Below are positions 21,720 to 33,403 of a DNA stretch of 64,000 nt, one piece after another (within the stretch, counting starts at the first letter, position 1; each line of letters begins with the position of its first letter). Source of the stretch: Mytilus trossulus (taxonomy: Eukaryota; Mollusca; Bivalvia; Mytilida; Mytilidae). Location: NCBI RefSeq assembly GCF_036588685.1, contig NW_026963313.1:124001-188000 (forward strand), in the 5' to 3' direction. Made by a program: the position numbers and the translations under genes. The notes beneath the pieces were generated by a model. That model was given only the letters and a program-made list of their open reading frames with translations. It searched no databases and had not been told where the DNA came from.

Positions 21720-24050
21720 TCATTTAGGTTTCTTATCAGGACTTACTATAGACGTCATGCATGATTTTAGATAAACTTGTAATGAAATTGGGTTATAGAA
21801 ACAGAATATTATTTCAAAATAAGTACTTTAAAAACTTAGGCCCAGAAAAAGAATTTCATTTTGATTGCAGCAATTCGATAAAAAGTCGCATTTCAAAATC
21901 CTCATCAATATAGAGAATTTACAGCAAAAAACATACCCCAACAATAAGAAACCCATGAAAATTCCCCACAAAAAATGGCAGGACTCAGTGTATCTATGTA
22001 AGACTCGAAATTGGTTATCTCATGTCATTAACGCTGTTAGATCTTGATTGATCTTTACTGTGTATTACGTCGAGCCAAATCGGTAAAAAAAATATCAACC
22101 AGACGTGAAAAATTACACACATACTATAGTATAGTATTATAGGGTTATTGCATGCATATTGTCCCGTGTAGAATTTTATATTGCACGAGCTTACATTGCT
22201 TACTTAATATATACAATTTTTAAATCTAAAATGTAAAAGTGCAACACCAGTATCTATAGTATTATAACGGGGCTTTCTTGTGTGCCCGTTAATGTCGGGA
22301 ACTAGCTATTGTATATACATGTATATGCCACCATAAAGTCACTGTTGTAATTGAACTAAGTCTCTTTAATGTTCACATGTTTAATCTTATAAAAGTACAT
22401 GTATATATATAATATATTTGATGGCTCACAATTATCACTTCCAATACAAAACGTTACTAAATCCCAGCTCTATAAAAAAACATGCTACTTAAAGCTACTA
22501 CTCTAAAGTGTCACATTAAACATGATGAAAGATCATTAAACTGATTATAAAGAACTGACCATCAAATCTTAGATGTAATTGATTACGTCACAGTATGTAT
22601 ACACACTTTAGACAAAACAAGCAATGATTTACTTTTTTTTTATTCAGGAAAACATTTATTGTTTTAAAATATTATTATTTTATTTCTCCCGGGCGCTTTT
22701 TCTTTCTCCGGTCGCTTTTTCTTTTTCCGGGTGATCTCTGGTGCTCCCGGGCGCTTTTTATAGGATCGGGGTCTTACTATAAAATATGCACCGTTAACAT
22801 AAAAGAATCAAATAATTATTACTTTATATACCAGCAGTAAACAAGAAAACAGCTAACAATACTTTAGATACATATGATGGTCTAAAAACATATATCAGTC
22901 AATGTAAAAAAAACATTAACAAGAAAAAAAAAATAATACTGTAGTATGCATTTGTTGCAGTGAAATCATACCTAAACATGCAATGGAAATTATTTCTAAA
23001 ATCAGTCAAAGACAGTTGAAGTGCTACATGTATGCATAAGAATAAAATGTCATTGGCATTTTTTAACTGTATGTAACTGAACAAAAAAATCAAACAGTAA
23101 CATTTATTGTAAAAAAAAAGTCAATCAGATAGCTTCAAAAATCAAAAATGTTGAAAATGAACTTGCTTTTGAAACAAAATAAAATTTAACTTAGCATACG
23201 CTTACCTTCAAAATCATGTCAATAATATTTTCTATTTTCAGCGCCTGCAACAAATTCACTAAATGGCCGTTTTGAATATGGTTCATTTATTTGCGTTTTA
23301 AGATATTTTGACTAACATTATTATATGCTTAATGTTCATAAAATAGTAGGTGTAAATATTTTTATGTTAGTTTTTACATTAATAAACGGTTTTAGGACAA
23401 CGATAATCTTTTAAGGATTGTATATATTCTAATCTAGTTTGCTCCATGTTTTTAAACAGTAATAAATAAAAATAAGAGATTTTTTTTTACCGTGTGACAC
23501 GGGTGCTCCGTTGCTGAGGAATTTACTAAGAGAAGAAGGTAAGAAGAATACGGAAAATACCCGTTGCCAAATCCGTAATGATTTTTATTAAAGCACATTA
23601 TTGACCTAGACTAGCCTGTTGATAAGGACGCTTGGAATTTAAAAAAAATATTACTCATGTTTTGAGGAGAAAAGGACAGTTTTCGTAAATTCTATCAACA
23701 GTTTTGTTTTATAAATATACAAAACATTAGTGTGAAAGACAGCATAAGGTAAAATAAAGGGCATTTTTTGGTGATTTCTTTTCAAAAGAGGTTTCCATTG
23801 TCATGTTTACCTGTTGACAGGTTCGGACACACCGGCACTTGACTGAATTGTTTCTATTAACCATTTTTTTTTTCACTTCATACATTGATTCTATAATATT
23901 TTTATAGCGCCACCTACAATATCTGTGCCTTCTTGTAATCTTCAACATATTGAATGAAGTTAAGAAGTATTATGTAGATGTAGATAGATGTATCTAAGTA
24001 CAAGGGAGAAACTACATTAGTGATAATAATTTTACAAGAGAGGATAATTT
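21720..24050. other. intergenic, no gene seen
   Basis: AT-rich sequence between the discoidin-EGF first exon and the next inverted-repeat element. The only local structure I see is a short imperfect tandem of CCCGGGCGCTTTTTCTTT-like units at about 22685-22760. Open frames here are short and show no domains. Confidence 0.6.
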
Positions 24051-24767
24051 GGTATCGGGAACGTTCGCCCTAATAACATGTTCGCCCTGGGTACGTTCGC
24101 CCTGAATTCGTTTGCCCAGAGAGTCTGTTCGCCCTACTAAAAAATATTTATTTTCAGGGCATTGAATTTGAATAAACTTATTCAGATATTTCTATAGTAT
24201 ATATTCTTGAAATTTATGGAAACAGGGAAATATTGAAAAAGGCTTGTTTAGGATTGTTAATTATTCAATGACAAAATAATTCAGATCACTGATTATTGTG
24301 ATACAATGTACTTGTCTTAAAAGACTTTTGATGGATAATTTATAATAATCAAACGTTTTGTTTTGATCAAATATCCAGCTTGAAACACAATGATGTACGA
24401 ACTGTAAATCATGAAACCGATTTACAAGTTCATTTATTATTATACTCGGAGACTAGTCTCATACTGCATACATTCATGATTGACTGAATACAATTATTTT
24501 GTTAACAAATATTAATAAAGATAGTGTATACCAGTATTTTACTCTGTAAATCAAAGGGAAAATGACAAAATGATTACGGTAATATAAATATTCTGTCATT
24601 TTTTTTACAAACTTTAACATATTTTGTTCAAATACTTAAATTTATGCTACTGGACAACAAATAGAAAAAAATAAAAATCTGGGCGAATGGACCCGGGGCG
24701 AACAGGTATCAGGGCGAACAGGTAGTATGGCAAACGCGAATCAGGACGAACGGACCCGGATTCGAGA
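24051..24767. mobile_element. ~0.7-kb inverted-repeat element with GTTCGCCCT arrays at both ends
   Basis: The left arm (to about 24140) carries GTTCGCCCT at 24063, 24080, 24095 and 24127, plus a variant TTTGCCC near 24110. The right arm (from about 24680) carries the reverse complement AGGGCGAAC or close variants (GGGCGAATG, GGGGCGAAC, AGGACGAAC) five times. The arms are imperfectly inverted over about 85 bp, ending in CGGGAACG-like and CCCGGA-like sequence. The interior is AT-rich and non-coding. This looks like a non-autonomous DNA transposon whose repeated subterminal motif could be a transposase binding site. I could not fix a target duplication. Confidence 0.75.
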
Positions 24768-25346
24768 GATTACTCGGTCATCACGACAAAGATTGAAGAT
24801 TGAAGATTTCTATTAAATAATGCAAAGTCGACTTTCCATATACCATAGCAGCATTTCGATAGTCGACCATCCAATGAATAGAATAAGAGCCTGAGTTCAT
24901 ACACATGACATACAAAATTTAGTTGGGAAAAGAAAATCACATTTTAAAATTTCAACCTGTCCTACAGGTACTGGTGTAACTGGGCTTACTTGTACATGTA
25001 CAATGAGCACAGGGGTTTGTTACAATTTGTCTAATTTTGTTGCTATTTTCACATTTCCTGACCGGTGTGAGAAAAATATTTCTCCTCTAGTGAAAAATCT
25101 GTTCTCAGCAAATGATTGATTTAAATTTAATTGTGACGTTAAATTTTCATGTTTTCTTCTGAATTTTCTTATTGTGACGTCATGAACAAAGGCAACCATG
25201 CCTGATGACGTCACATCAAAAGTACACAACTTTCCTGAAATCTCTGAAAACATGGAAAAGGAAGGATATAAATCATAAGAGAAACAAATTCCACAACTGT
25301 CATGACTGTCACTCATGTATTACAATATTTCTCCACTCTCCACAGT

Positions 25347-26627
25347 CAGTCAGGGGTACTACTTGTACAAGTTATTTTTATTTACTTGAAGAAGTAAAAA
25401 AAAATATACACATATAAGTGAATTAATAAAGTTGAAATAATCTCCCTTTAATTTTCTCAAAAATTTACTTACATAAGTAAATTTTTCTTACAATCCTACA
25501 CATTTTCTCAAGTTTAGATGTAAAATCAGGACTTTAACAATTTTTCCCAGGTTAGCTCATATTTTTTAATTAGAGTTCAATGTTTCGTCTCATTAATTCA
25601 ACAAAGAAACTGATTGTGCAAGATCTTAAGTATTTGCGCAAGGCCTTAAAAATTTGCTCCTTGGGGGTTTGTAAATGAGCAGTGTTCTGAAGATAACAGA
25701 CAAATGGGATTTTCATTGCCCATGAAATTACACTTAAATGTTTAGGTACCAGTCTTTTATTACAACTCCAGTTTCCGGTGCATACAAAACATGGAGGGAA
25801 ACAAAATAGTGTAATTTTTTTCTGAATTTTTTTCTGTTTGATTATAGGTTTATGCTGAATTGAAACATATATATAGACTTAAAAAAAAATCTTGCATCTT
25901 TTGGGGATATCAATCCAGGAAAGTGGAAGGATATCATGTTTACTGGAAGTGGTGGGGCTTGGTAAAAATAGCAAACAGAAAGTAGAAAAAAGATGTTTTG
26001 ACTTCAGGATTGCGTAAACTTTTATTCTTCGTGGCAACCCCCTCTTTTTTCCGATTAAATCACAATTTCACATTAGTATATACATGTACATGATATGAAC
26101 ATGATTTTTTTTTTCTATGTAGCATTTTTTATTTTTTTATTTTCAAAGATCAGCTGTTTTGCATGTAAGCCTATGGAGCAGTCAATAACAAGACTGCAAC
26201 CTTAAGTAAAGACATATGTAAAGGGCAGATAACTTTAAATTATATTAGAGCAAAGAAATCCTAAGAATTCAATAAAAGAATGGGATGGAATAGGATGACT
26301 TTTTTACTTATACAAGTAAAAAAATCTGAGTGTCTACAGTAGCGAATCCAGGAATTTTCATAAGTGGGGGCCAACTGACTGGCCTAATAGGGTGCCCGCT
26401 CCAGTCACGCTTCAGTGATTCCCTAAATAAGCAACCAAATTTTTTCCCAAAAAGGGGGGAAATCTGCCTCTGGTCTAAGGGACATAACTCAGCCAATATT
26501 TTTTTTTACCTATACAAGTAAATAAAATTCACTTGTATAAGTAGCCTACAAATTTACTTATATAAGTATATTAATATTACTTCTTCAAGTAATTAAAAAT
26601 AACTTGTACAAGTAGTACCCCTGACTG
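25347..26627. mobile_element. inner 1.28-kb inverted-repeat element
   Basis: Left terminus CAGTCAGGGGTACTACTTGT continues through ACAAGTTATTTTTATT to ACTTGAAGAAGTAA; the right terminus is its reverse complement, about 50 bp. A 5-bp direct repeat ACAGT (25342-25346 and 26628-26632) flanks it. Near both ends the short palindrome ACTTGTACAAGT and variants (ACTTATATAAGT, ACTTGTATAAGT) recur. The interior holds the segment 25833-26202 that also lies between the satellites, and at about 26330-26480 a further repeat fragment with G-runs. No transposase is visible, so it is non-autonomous. Confidence 0.8.
25833..26202 (+). repeat. second copy of the inter-satellite repeat
   Basis: Direct-orientation match to 4119-4454, sharing CTTGCATCTTTTGGGGATAT, CAGGAAAGTGGAA and AGCCTATGGAGCAGTCAATA. 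Here it is part of the inner inverted-repeat element. Confidence 0.85.
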
Positions 26628-26813
26628 ACAGTTAAATTTTAATTATTTAAAAAGCTTGACAAGCCTCACGCTTTAAATATTGAAATTTTCGATGGAGAAA
26701 TATCATAATACACTTGTTGCTATCCATATGAACCAAGAAAAAATCACGTTATTTTTGGGGGTTCATATAGATAATTAAACTGGTAAATTGTAACAAACCC
26801 TCATGTGAGCACA

Positions 26814-28274
26814 ACTTAAAGATAGTCCCACAAACAGATTTCGCTAATGTCAGTCACAAGCTAATAAGAGTTTTTACTTCCTAAATGATACCTTATACTA
26901 TGATGATGTGTTCAGGGTTCTTCCTTACCAGACTCATATATCCCTCTTGCTGCCAGAGGGACACATACATGTATGTCCATGTTTTCATTGATGCAACCTT
27001 CTCATTGCTTTACCTCTTTCAAAATAAAAGACAAAAAATTGAAAAGTGGAATATTTTTCTACAATGGCTCTCAAATTTATGTACAAATGTTACGGTCATA
27101 ACAGCATGAAGTCATTGTTTGGTACATGTATGTCACGTCACAAACAATGAGCGGTCTTATTTTCTGGCATATGAAATGCAACTCTGAAAAACATCTTGCA
27201 GCAAGATGGATATTGACTAATGTGTTTTTCTCTGTCTTATTTCTGTTGCAGACAGATCTCTTTTGCCTATTTTATATTATGATGGTGCACTGCTGTTATT
27301 AAAATATCATCCCCCACTGTCAGATAACCCCCGTCATTGCTGAAATATCTTCTTCCATCCTCAAATGACCAACACTAGTGTCCAAATTTTTTTTCAATTC
27401 TCAAGATGCATTGAGCTGGTGCCATTTTTCTAAGCATTTATAATGAATTACATGTAGCCTTTAGGCTGTTTTTATTGTAATCCAAAAGGGTCCTCCTTGT
27501 TACAGTTGTAAAGCCCTGTGTAATTTCTGGCTATGATCGCTTATCACTTGTACAGCATGTACAATGTACAGGTACATCAACACACCTTACAATAGAACAC
27601 TTGATCAAGATAGAAAGATTGATTGCATTATTTAATTAGGTTTCAGCAAATGCTAATGATTAATTAAAAAAATAATTTAAATCAACTCGATCAAGTTTCA
27701 AAGAAAAAAGTTCAAAAAGTGGAACACATGCTATTATATTTTTAAAATTATGCAATCTACATTCTTAAACATGTACAAAATAAGACTTTTACCAGAACCT
27801 TATGTCATGTATGTCATGCCAAATGACATGAGTACAGCAGTTATCAATAATATTGAATCATCACTTTACAAGTTAAAAAGTAAATTCATGAATATTAACT
27901 GCAATTTTATAATCTGTAGAAACTTTGTATTGTAGTTTTTAATTCATTTCATAGCTACATGTATACAATGTAGTTTACAATCAAATTGATACTTTCAGAA
28001 TAGAAAGATGCATGTTGCATAGTACTATGAAGTTTGCTATTTCATTGTATTTAAAGACATTTAGGACATTGAAATTGTTAAACCTTTAAAGTTTTAAATG
28101 TTTGTCCTCCAAAATTTTCTTGAGCCTTTAACAAATGTTGATGCTGCAAGCCGTTGATACCAGTTCATGATCTAATGACTTATGAATTTGAGAATGTAAA
28201 AAAGATCCCCCATATTTATGCCCTATATACATTGTACCATTACCAAAATATTAAAAAAAAACAATTTTGGAAAC
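26814..28274. other. intergenic, no gene seen
   Basis: AT-rich sequence with no exon-like frame or repeat structure that I can support. Frames up to about 74 codons occur at chance length. Confidence 0.5.
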
Positions 28275-28278
28275 TTAA

Positions 28279-29056
28279 GGATGTACACCTCTGAGGAGCC
28301 AAAAACTTCTAGAATTAAACTTTTTTTCTTTACCTGATTTTTAGGTTTATAAGACTGTAACAAAACAATTGGTGAAGAAAAAATCATATGGTGGTGTGCT
28401 TCTTTTTTTGCTACGGCCCTTTGAAAATGCCCAATTTTGATGATTTTCTCACTTTTCATCGATTTTTACCTATTTTTGGGCTATTATCGTGAAAAAAATC
28501 ACAGTTCCACAATTAAACTTTTTTTCATACTTTCCATAAAGATGAAGTGGACCAATCTGAAAAAATTTAACTTACAAAAACTATAGGTAGGTGTTAAAAT
28601 AAGAAAGTTTTATCATATTTTGATGCTTTTTTGTGTAAAATTTACCATACTGCCAATTTTGTATTTTTATGATTTTTCTCATTTTAAAGAACAAAATGCA
28701 TATTAATTCAACTTTTTTGTTATAAATGATTGAAAAAATACATATATAAGAAATTTTGAAAAGACCAAAATGTGATGGGATGTATATTATTCTTGTAAAA
28801 TCATTTTTTGTATCCCTCACCCATTTTCTCAAAATTTTGACTCAAAATACTGACTAGAATGGTCGTAAAATTTGAAAACTGGATTATTCAAAAAAACGTT
28901 CATGGTAAATACACAATTTTTTCATAGAGTTATGTTTGATTAAAATATTTTTACAATTCATTGATATTTTCCACTTCTATCATATGTTTTGGAAATAATT
29001 TAAGAACGAGATTTCAACGAGACTGAACGAGACTGAAAAGTCAGAAGAATACATCC
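28279..29056. mobile_element. 778-bp TTAA-flanked MITE
   Basis: TTAA (28275-28278) then GGATGTACACC on the left, and GAATACATCC then TTAA (29057-29060) on the right. A TTAA target duplication with short inverted termini (GGATGTA/TACATCC) is typical of piggyBac and Kolobok type elements. The interior is AT-rich, with TTTTT-containing blocks and no coding capacity. Confidence 0.7.
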
Positions 29057-29788
29057 TTAAGGACAGTTTGTTGTCATTCTTGACTTAAGCATGTAAGGGG
29101 AAGCCATTCACACTTGGCATTGGAATCGATAATTATGACTTCTTTATAAATTAGTTTCATAATGTATATATGAATTGAGTTATCTCCCCTGATATTGCTA
29201 AGTTAATTTTGATTTTATATCAAACAAAACTAATGCTGTATATACATGATATACAATATAACGTAGTTGTAACAGTCAGATTAATTCAATAAAATATAAA
29301 AAAAAATCATTTACAAATGAGCACATTCCCCACTTAAAGATCTACACTGGGTATGTACATTTTTAAAGACATTTTGTTTTCTACATTTTTATAATCTAAC
29401 AAGAGGGACAAATAGGATAAAAAAGAATCCTGGCAAATGTGAATAATGATTCAAAATATATAGAATAAAGAAAAATAATCTCTTTGATTAAAGACTAAAG
29501 CAATTGAGACCTGTTCTTCCCCATCAAGATGATTAAGTCATAGATGCCATGCTATAGTTGGAGAGTGAATTATCAGTTGTAAAGGGGAACAGTTGAAGCA
29601 CCTTAATTTGATCTTAATAATTATAACATTAATGCTTACAGCCTAATAAATACAGTCATGACAGTTGTCTGGATAACAAAAACAAAAAAAAACTAGGCAA
29701 ATTCAAAAAGGGAAAGTTCATAAGAAAAAAATTAACATCTCATTGGAAATCTATAACTCCTAATTTCATTTCAGATTTCTTCATTAAA

Positions 29789-32443
29789 ATGGCTGACAAA
29801 CCAAAGTCTCGTGATGACGAATCCCTCAATTTTGAGAAGTTGGAGAAAGAATTACATGCTGCTGTGGATGCTGATCAAAGATACTGGAGAGAGAATGATG
29901 CTAAGTTTAGAGCAGTGCATCAGAAAGTAGCAACATATGATGAATTTAGGTTTGTAAACTTGTCAATGAAATTGTTATACTGTAAATTCAGAATTGTATG
30001 GGAGATTTTTATTATTGCAAAAATTAGGATAGACACAGGTTCCAGACTTAGTCTGACATATACAATACATGTATGTGATCACAAGCACTCAAACCTTCCT
30101 CTAACCTGGTACAGTGGTACATGTACATGCATGACAGGAAACATCCTGTTTGGGGCAATTACAAAAAAACAACCCACAAAGAAGGCAAAACATGCAAAGT
30201 TCTGAAATCTTTAACCACTTACACAAACAGAAAAGCTTAATTGAAGCTTCTTTCTTGCACTAGGTTAAGAAGCCTATGGATTTCCTTGTTATTATTTTGA
30301 TTTATAACTCTGTGTTGTAGAGATATTGTCAAAGCTTCACATCTGAAACCACTGGAGAAAGGTGACAAAATGGAAAGTGTTCAATTCAATCAACCTTGGA
30401 ATGTTGCTGCAGCTAAAAAGTCTGAAACAGAACAATCAGAAAAGGGACAAATTGATAAGGTACAGTTATATTGAATCAAATGAAAAAATATATTACTGTA
30501 ATTCAGAAATAATTGCAAGTTGTTTTTTATTAGTTGGAATAATGTGGTTGTAGTCAAGTCAAACTTAAAGATTTAACCTCAAACTAATTGCAACAGAAAA
30601 TAGTTAAGTTCTAATCTATAGCATTATGCCCTTTATATACACAGAAAAAAGTCCCATAAAATCTAACTTGAGGAAAGCTCAAAATCAGCATTTTTAATTT
30701 CCTATGGAAATTAACATTGAAAGGGGAGATAACTCTTGCCAAAATGAGTCTTTTTTAGTCAGTTTTTGGTTGATTTTCTCTCGAAATTTGTGTAAAGTAT
30801 GATGCTTTGATGGGGTTATACGTTTGTGTTTGACTAAATTGTTGAATCTTCTGCTCATGAGATGTACAAAACCAAAGTGTTATGGGTAGTATTATTTTTT
30901 TGTGCATTTTTCATTAAAGAAATTGCAAATTTGAAGCTTTGTAACCATTTTGAAAAATTAATGTTAACATTTGGTATTGTTTATATCTGTATATTATATT
31001 TTTTCAGCAACTTACTTATCTAAAGAAACTTTAAACCACATAAAGAAGAATACATGCTTAATTATTTTTATTAAATTTGAGATTCTTTACCTTGACATGT
31101 TTAAAAATTCAATAAATGGTCAACTAATGAATTACGAAATCTAGATTATAGCTAGATAGAATATATGAAAACACCTTTAGAGTTGTTTGGTATACTCTAA
31201 AGACTGCTAAATAAATCAAAAATCAAAACACTCTGATGAATAGAAGCGGTAAAATTATAATTTTGTATCAATTTTTGTTGATATTTCTGCCTTTTTTGCA
31301 AGAGTTATCTCCCTTTTCAATGCAAATCTTCACAAGAAATTTAAATGGTGATTTTTTAAGTCTTCCTCAAGTTAGATTTTATGGGACTTTTTTCTGTGTA
31401 TATTTGGGGTATAATGCTAAAGATTAAAACTTTAAAATCTTCTGTTGCAATTACTTTTGGGTAAGGGTCAAATTTATGCTAGATTGACTGGACTATTGGG
31501 GGAGTGTTGAAATACTATTAATGTATTCTTATATCTGATACATGTATACCTATTTGTATTCCCAGCTTAAAGACCTAACTATGCAATTGATCCAGGTTGA
31601 CTGGCTCTGATGAACAATGTACCTCTCACAACAATGATTGCTTATTTTGACTCGTTCCAGTTTCTGTGTCTCTGGATTAAACACATCTTATATTTGACTT
31701 TCTGTAGGGTTCTACCACAATCCACAGATAATTTATCCTACACCCTGTTAAATATATCTCAAATTTTCTAATTTTCAATTTTAATGATGAAAAAAACATT
31801 GCTTTCACATTACACTTTGATGGAAACTTATAATACATCATAAAAAAAAAAGACATTAAGTACAGGTCTAAAAGAACTCACAGTGTTTGACCGTTAGATG
31901 CAAATACAAATTAAAATACATCTAACAAAAAGACAAAGTAGAAGTGGACATTGGTACTTATAAATCCCCAAAAACAAAAAGCCACTAAGTACAGATAAGA
32001 GAGTACTTGCAGCATCTTAAAAGATTGTAATCACTTTTTCTTCATTTCTATTTCAGAACAAAAATATTCCAAAAACAGGCCAGGAGTTTGTACAGTATTG
32101 GAGACGTTATTTGAAATCCCTTGGGGAGCAGTATATATATCTCATAAGTATTGGTGGAGACAACTTAGCTAGTATTTTCAAGACAGAAATAAGTTTTGGA
32201 CTTCTGGGTGATATCGTTAAAGCACTTGAAAACAAAATAGTTGAAAGTGACAATGAAAAAGTTGTGCAAATACTTGAAGGACTTAGCGAGACAAACCGAT
32301 TTTCACTATCAGTACAATTCTTAAGTTCTCAGGAAAAGGACCTGTGTAATACATTATTTGATAGGTTGAGGACCTCATTTACAGACAGTGAAGAAATGAC
32401 CGCAAAACTGAACAGTTTGTCTGAAGTTTATCAATTAAAATAA
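29789..32443 (+). CDS. CCDC103: CCDC103, dynein-arm attachment factor
   Basis: Three coding exons: 29789-29949 (donor GTTTGT, phase 2), 30321-30459 (phase 0) and 32057-32443 (stop TAA). Joined they give 687 nt, 228 residues, close to the 242 of the human protein. The start ATG lies 15 bp inside an exon that follows TTTCATTTCAG, so there is a 5' UTR intron. Residues about 13-60 (NFEKLEKELHAAVDADQRYW, AKFRAVHQKVATYDEFRDIV, then KASHLKPLE) match the family's N-terminal coiled-coil dynein-attachment region. About 105-200 form the C-terminal RPAP3_C-like helical domain (EFVQYWRRYL to RFSLSVQFLSSQEK). The family anchors and helps assemble dynein arms in motile cilia. Identification is from recalled family motifs. 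AATAAA at 32445 overlaps the end of the frame region. Intron 1 read-through makes a longer false frame after exon 1. Confidence 0.9.
30612..31426. mobile_element. ~0.8-kb foldback element in CCDC103 intron 2
   Basis: The left arm (30612 to about 30760) and right arm (about 31255-31426) are inverted copies of each other. Shared blocks are TAATCT, TAGCATTAT, ATACACAGAAAAAAGTCCCA, TAAAATCTAACTTGAGGAA, CATTGAAA and GGGAGATAACTCTTGC. The spacer is AT-rich and non-coding. A target duplication was not resolved. Confidence 0.8.
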
Positions 32444-32819
32444 AAATAAATTTATTTTTTATCATTTAATTTGTATTTTAGATTGAATTGATTGCCACAT
32501 GGAATATGTGTGATGTTGTCAGCAGGGACAGAACTACACTTTGAATGGGAGGTGTATATGTCCATAATGGTAAAATTATGGGCAATATTAGTATATCTAA
32601 CTATTTTTGGTAGATTTAAAGTAAAAAATATTTTTATTCCAATAAAAAGGGGGCTGGTGTTTGTAATTTCAATCAACACTGAATTCAATCTGAAATTATG
32701 TTTTTCTTCCGTTTTTCTTACCAATTTATTCAAGGTCAATAACATATCTTCTCATCATGTTTATAAGTTTTCCTTTTTAAGAATGAGTTGATAGCATGAA
32801 TTTCATTTGTATTTTTGTC

Positions 32820-33403
32820 TCGCTGTGACGAAGTCAAAATGTAATACAAAGGTGTCAACAATGTTTTAGTGTGTGATAAGGTCTAGTTTATGGTGAGCCA
32901 CTAGTGGTACAATGTAGGTCACTGATATCGGTATGCAGTTGTATTAGCATTGGCATATCCCCAACATCCTAACCAAGGAAATTATTTGGCCCTTTCCCCT
33001 CAGTCATGATCTATCGACTTTGGAACTTTGGTTAGTATACATCATTATCATGTATTATTTTGTGATTATATCAGTTTATTGAAACCACTAGTGGTATGTC
33101 AATGATATTTGGTATGCAATTGTACATGAATAAGCATTGACATATCTAATTTTCATGGAGATTTTTTGATCATAGGTCACCGTACAGCTTCAAACAATTA
33201 GCAAAGCCCAGTCCACTATAAAAGACCCCAAAATGACAGATGTAATTAATTCAAACGTGAACACTAACGTCCTAATTTATGTCCATAAAATGAATGAAAA
33301 ACAAATATGTAACACATCAACAAAGGAAAAGTACTGAATTGTATGAAAAGTATGAAACATCTAGGCATCTGAACGTTTTATTGTCAAGCCTACGACTTTT
33401 GTC
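32820..33403 (+). repeat. dispersed repeat mosaic left of the duplication
   Basis: Contains CCACTAGTGG blocks twice (about 32898 and 33087) with GGTATGCARTTGTA following each, so a diverged ~190-bp periodic repeat. At 33180-33340 there is a relative of the ACTATAAAAGACCCCAAAAT / AACACTAACGTCCTAATTTA type, and at 33395 a CTTTTGTCGCAGAAAG block leading into the duplicated segment. Confidence 0.6.

Larger units (their letters stand above)
25012..26805. mobile_element. outer inverted-repeat element, host of a nested insertion
   Basis: Left end GGGGTTTGTTACAATTTG (25012 onward) and right end AAATTGTAACAAACCCTCATG (to about 26805) are inverted repeats. The 8-bp TGAGCACA flanks both sides (25004-25011 and 26806-26813). 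Removing the nested insertion leaves about 0.5 kb. An 8-bp duplication would suit a hAT-type element, but the exact terminal bases are ambiguous. The 98-codon minus frame at 25020-25316 lies inside and shows no recognisable domain. Confidence 0.65.

Noticed and set aside
25020..25316. 98-codon minus-strand frame
   Set aside because: Lies within an inverted-repeat element near its terminus and has no recognisable domain.
29789..30205. 138-codon continuous frame at the start of CCDC103
   Set aside because: After residue 53 it reads into intron 1; the phase-2 donor at 29950 joins to an exon that continues the family motif.
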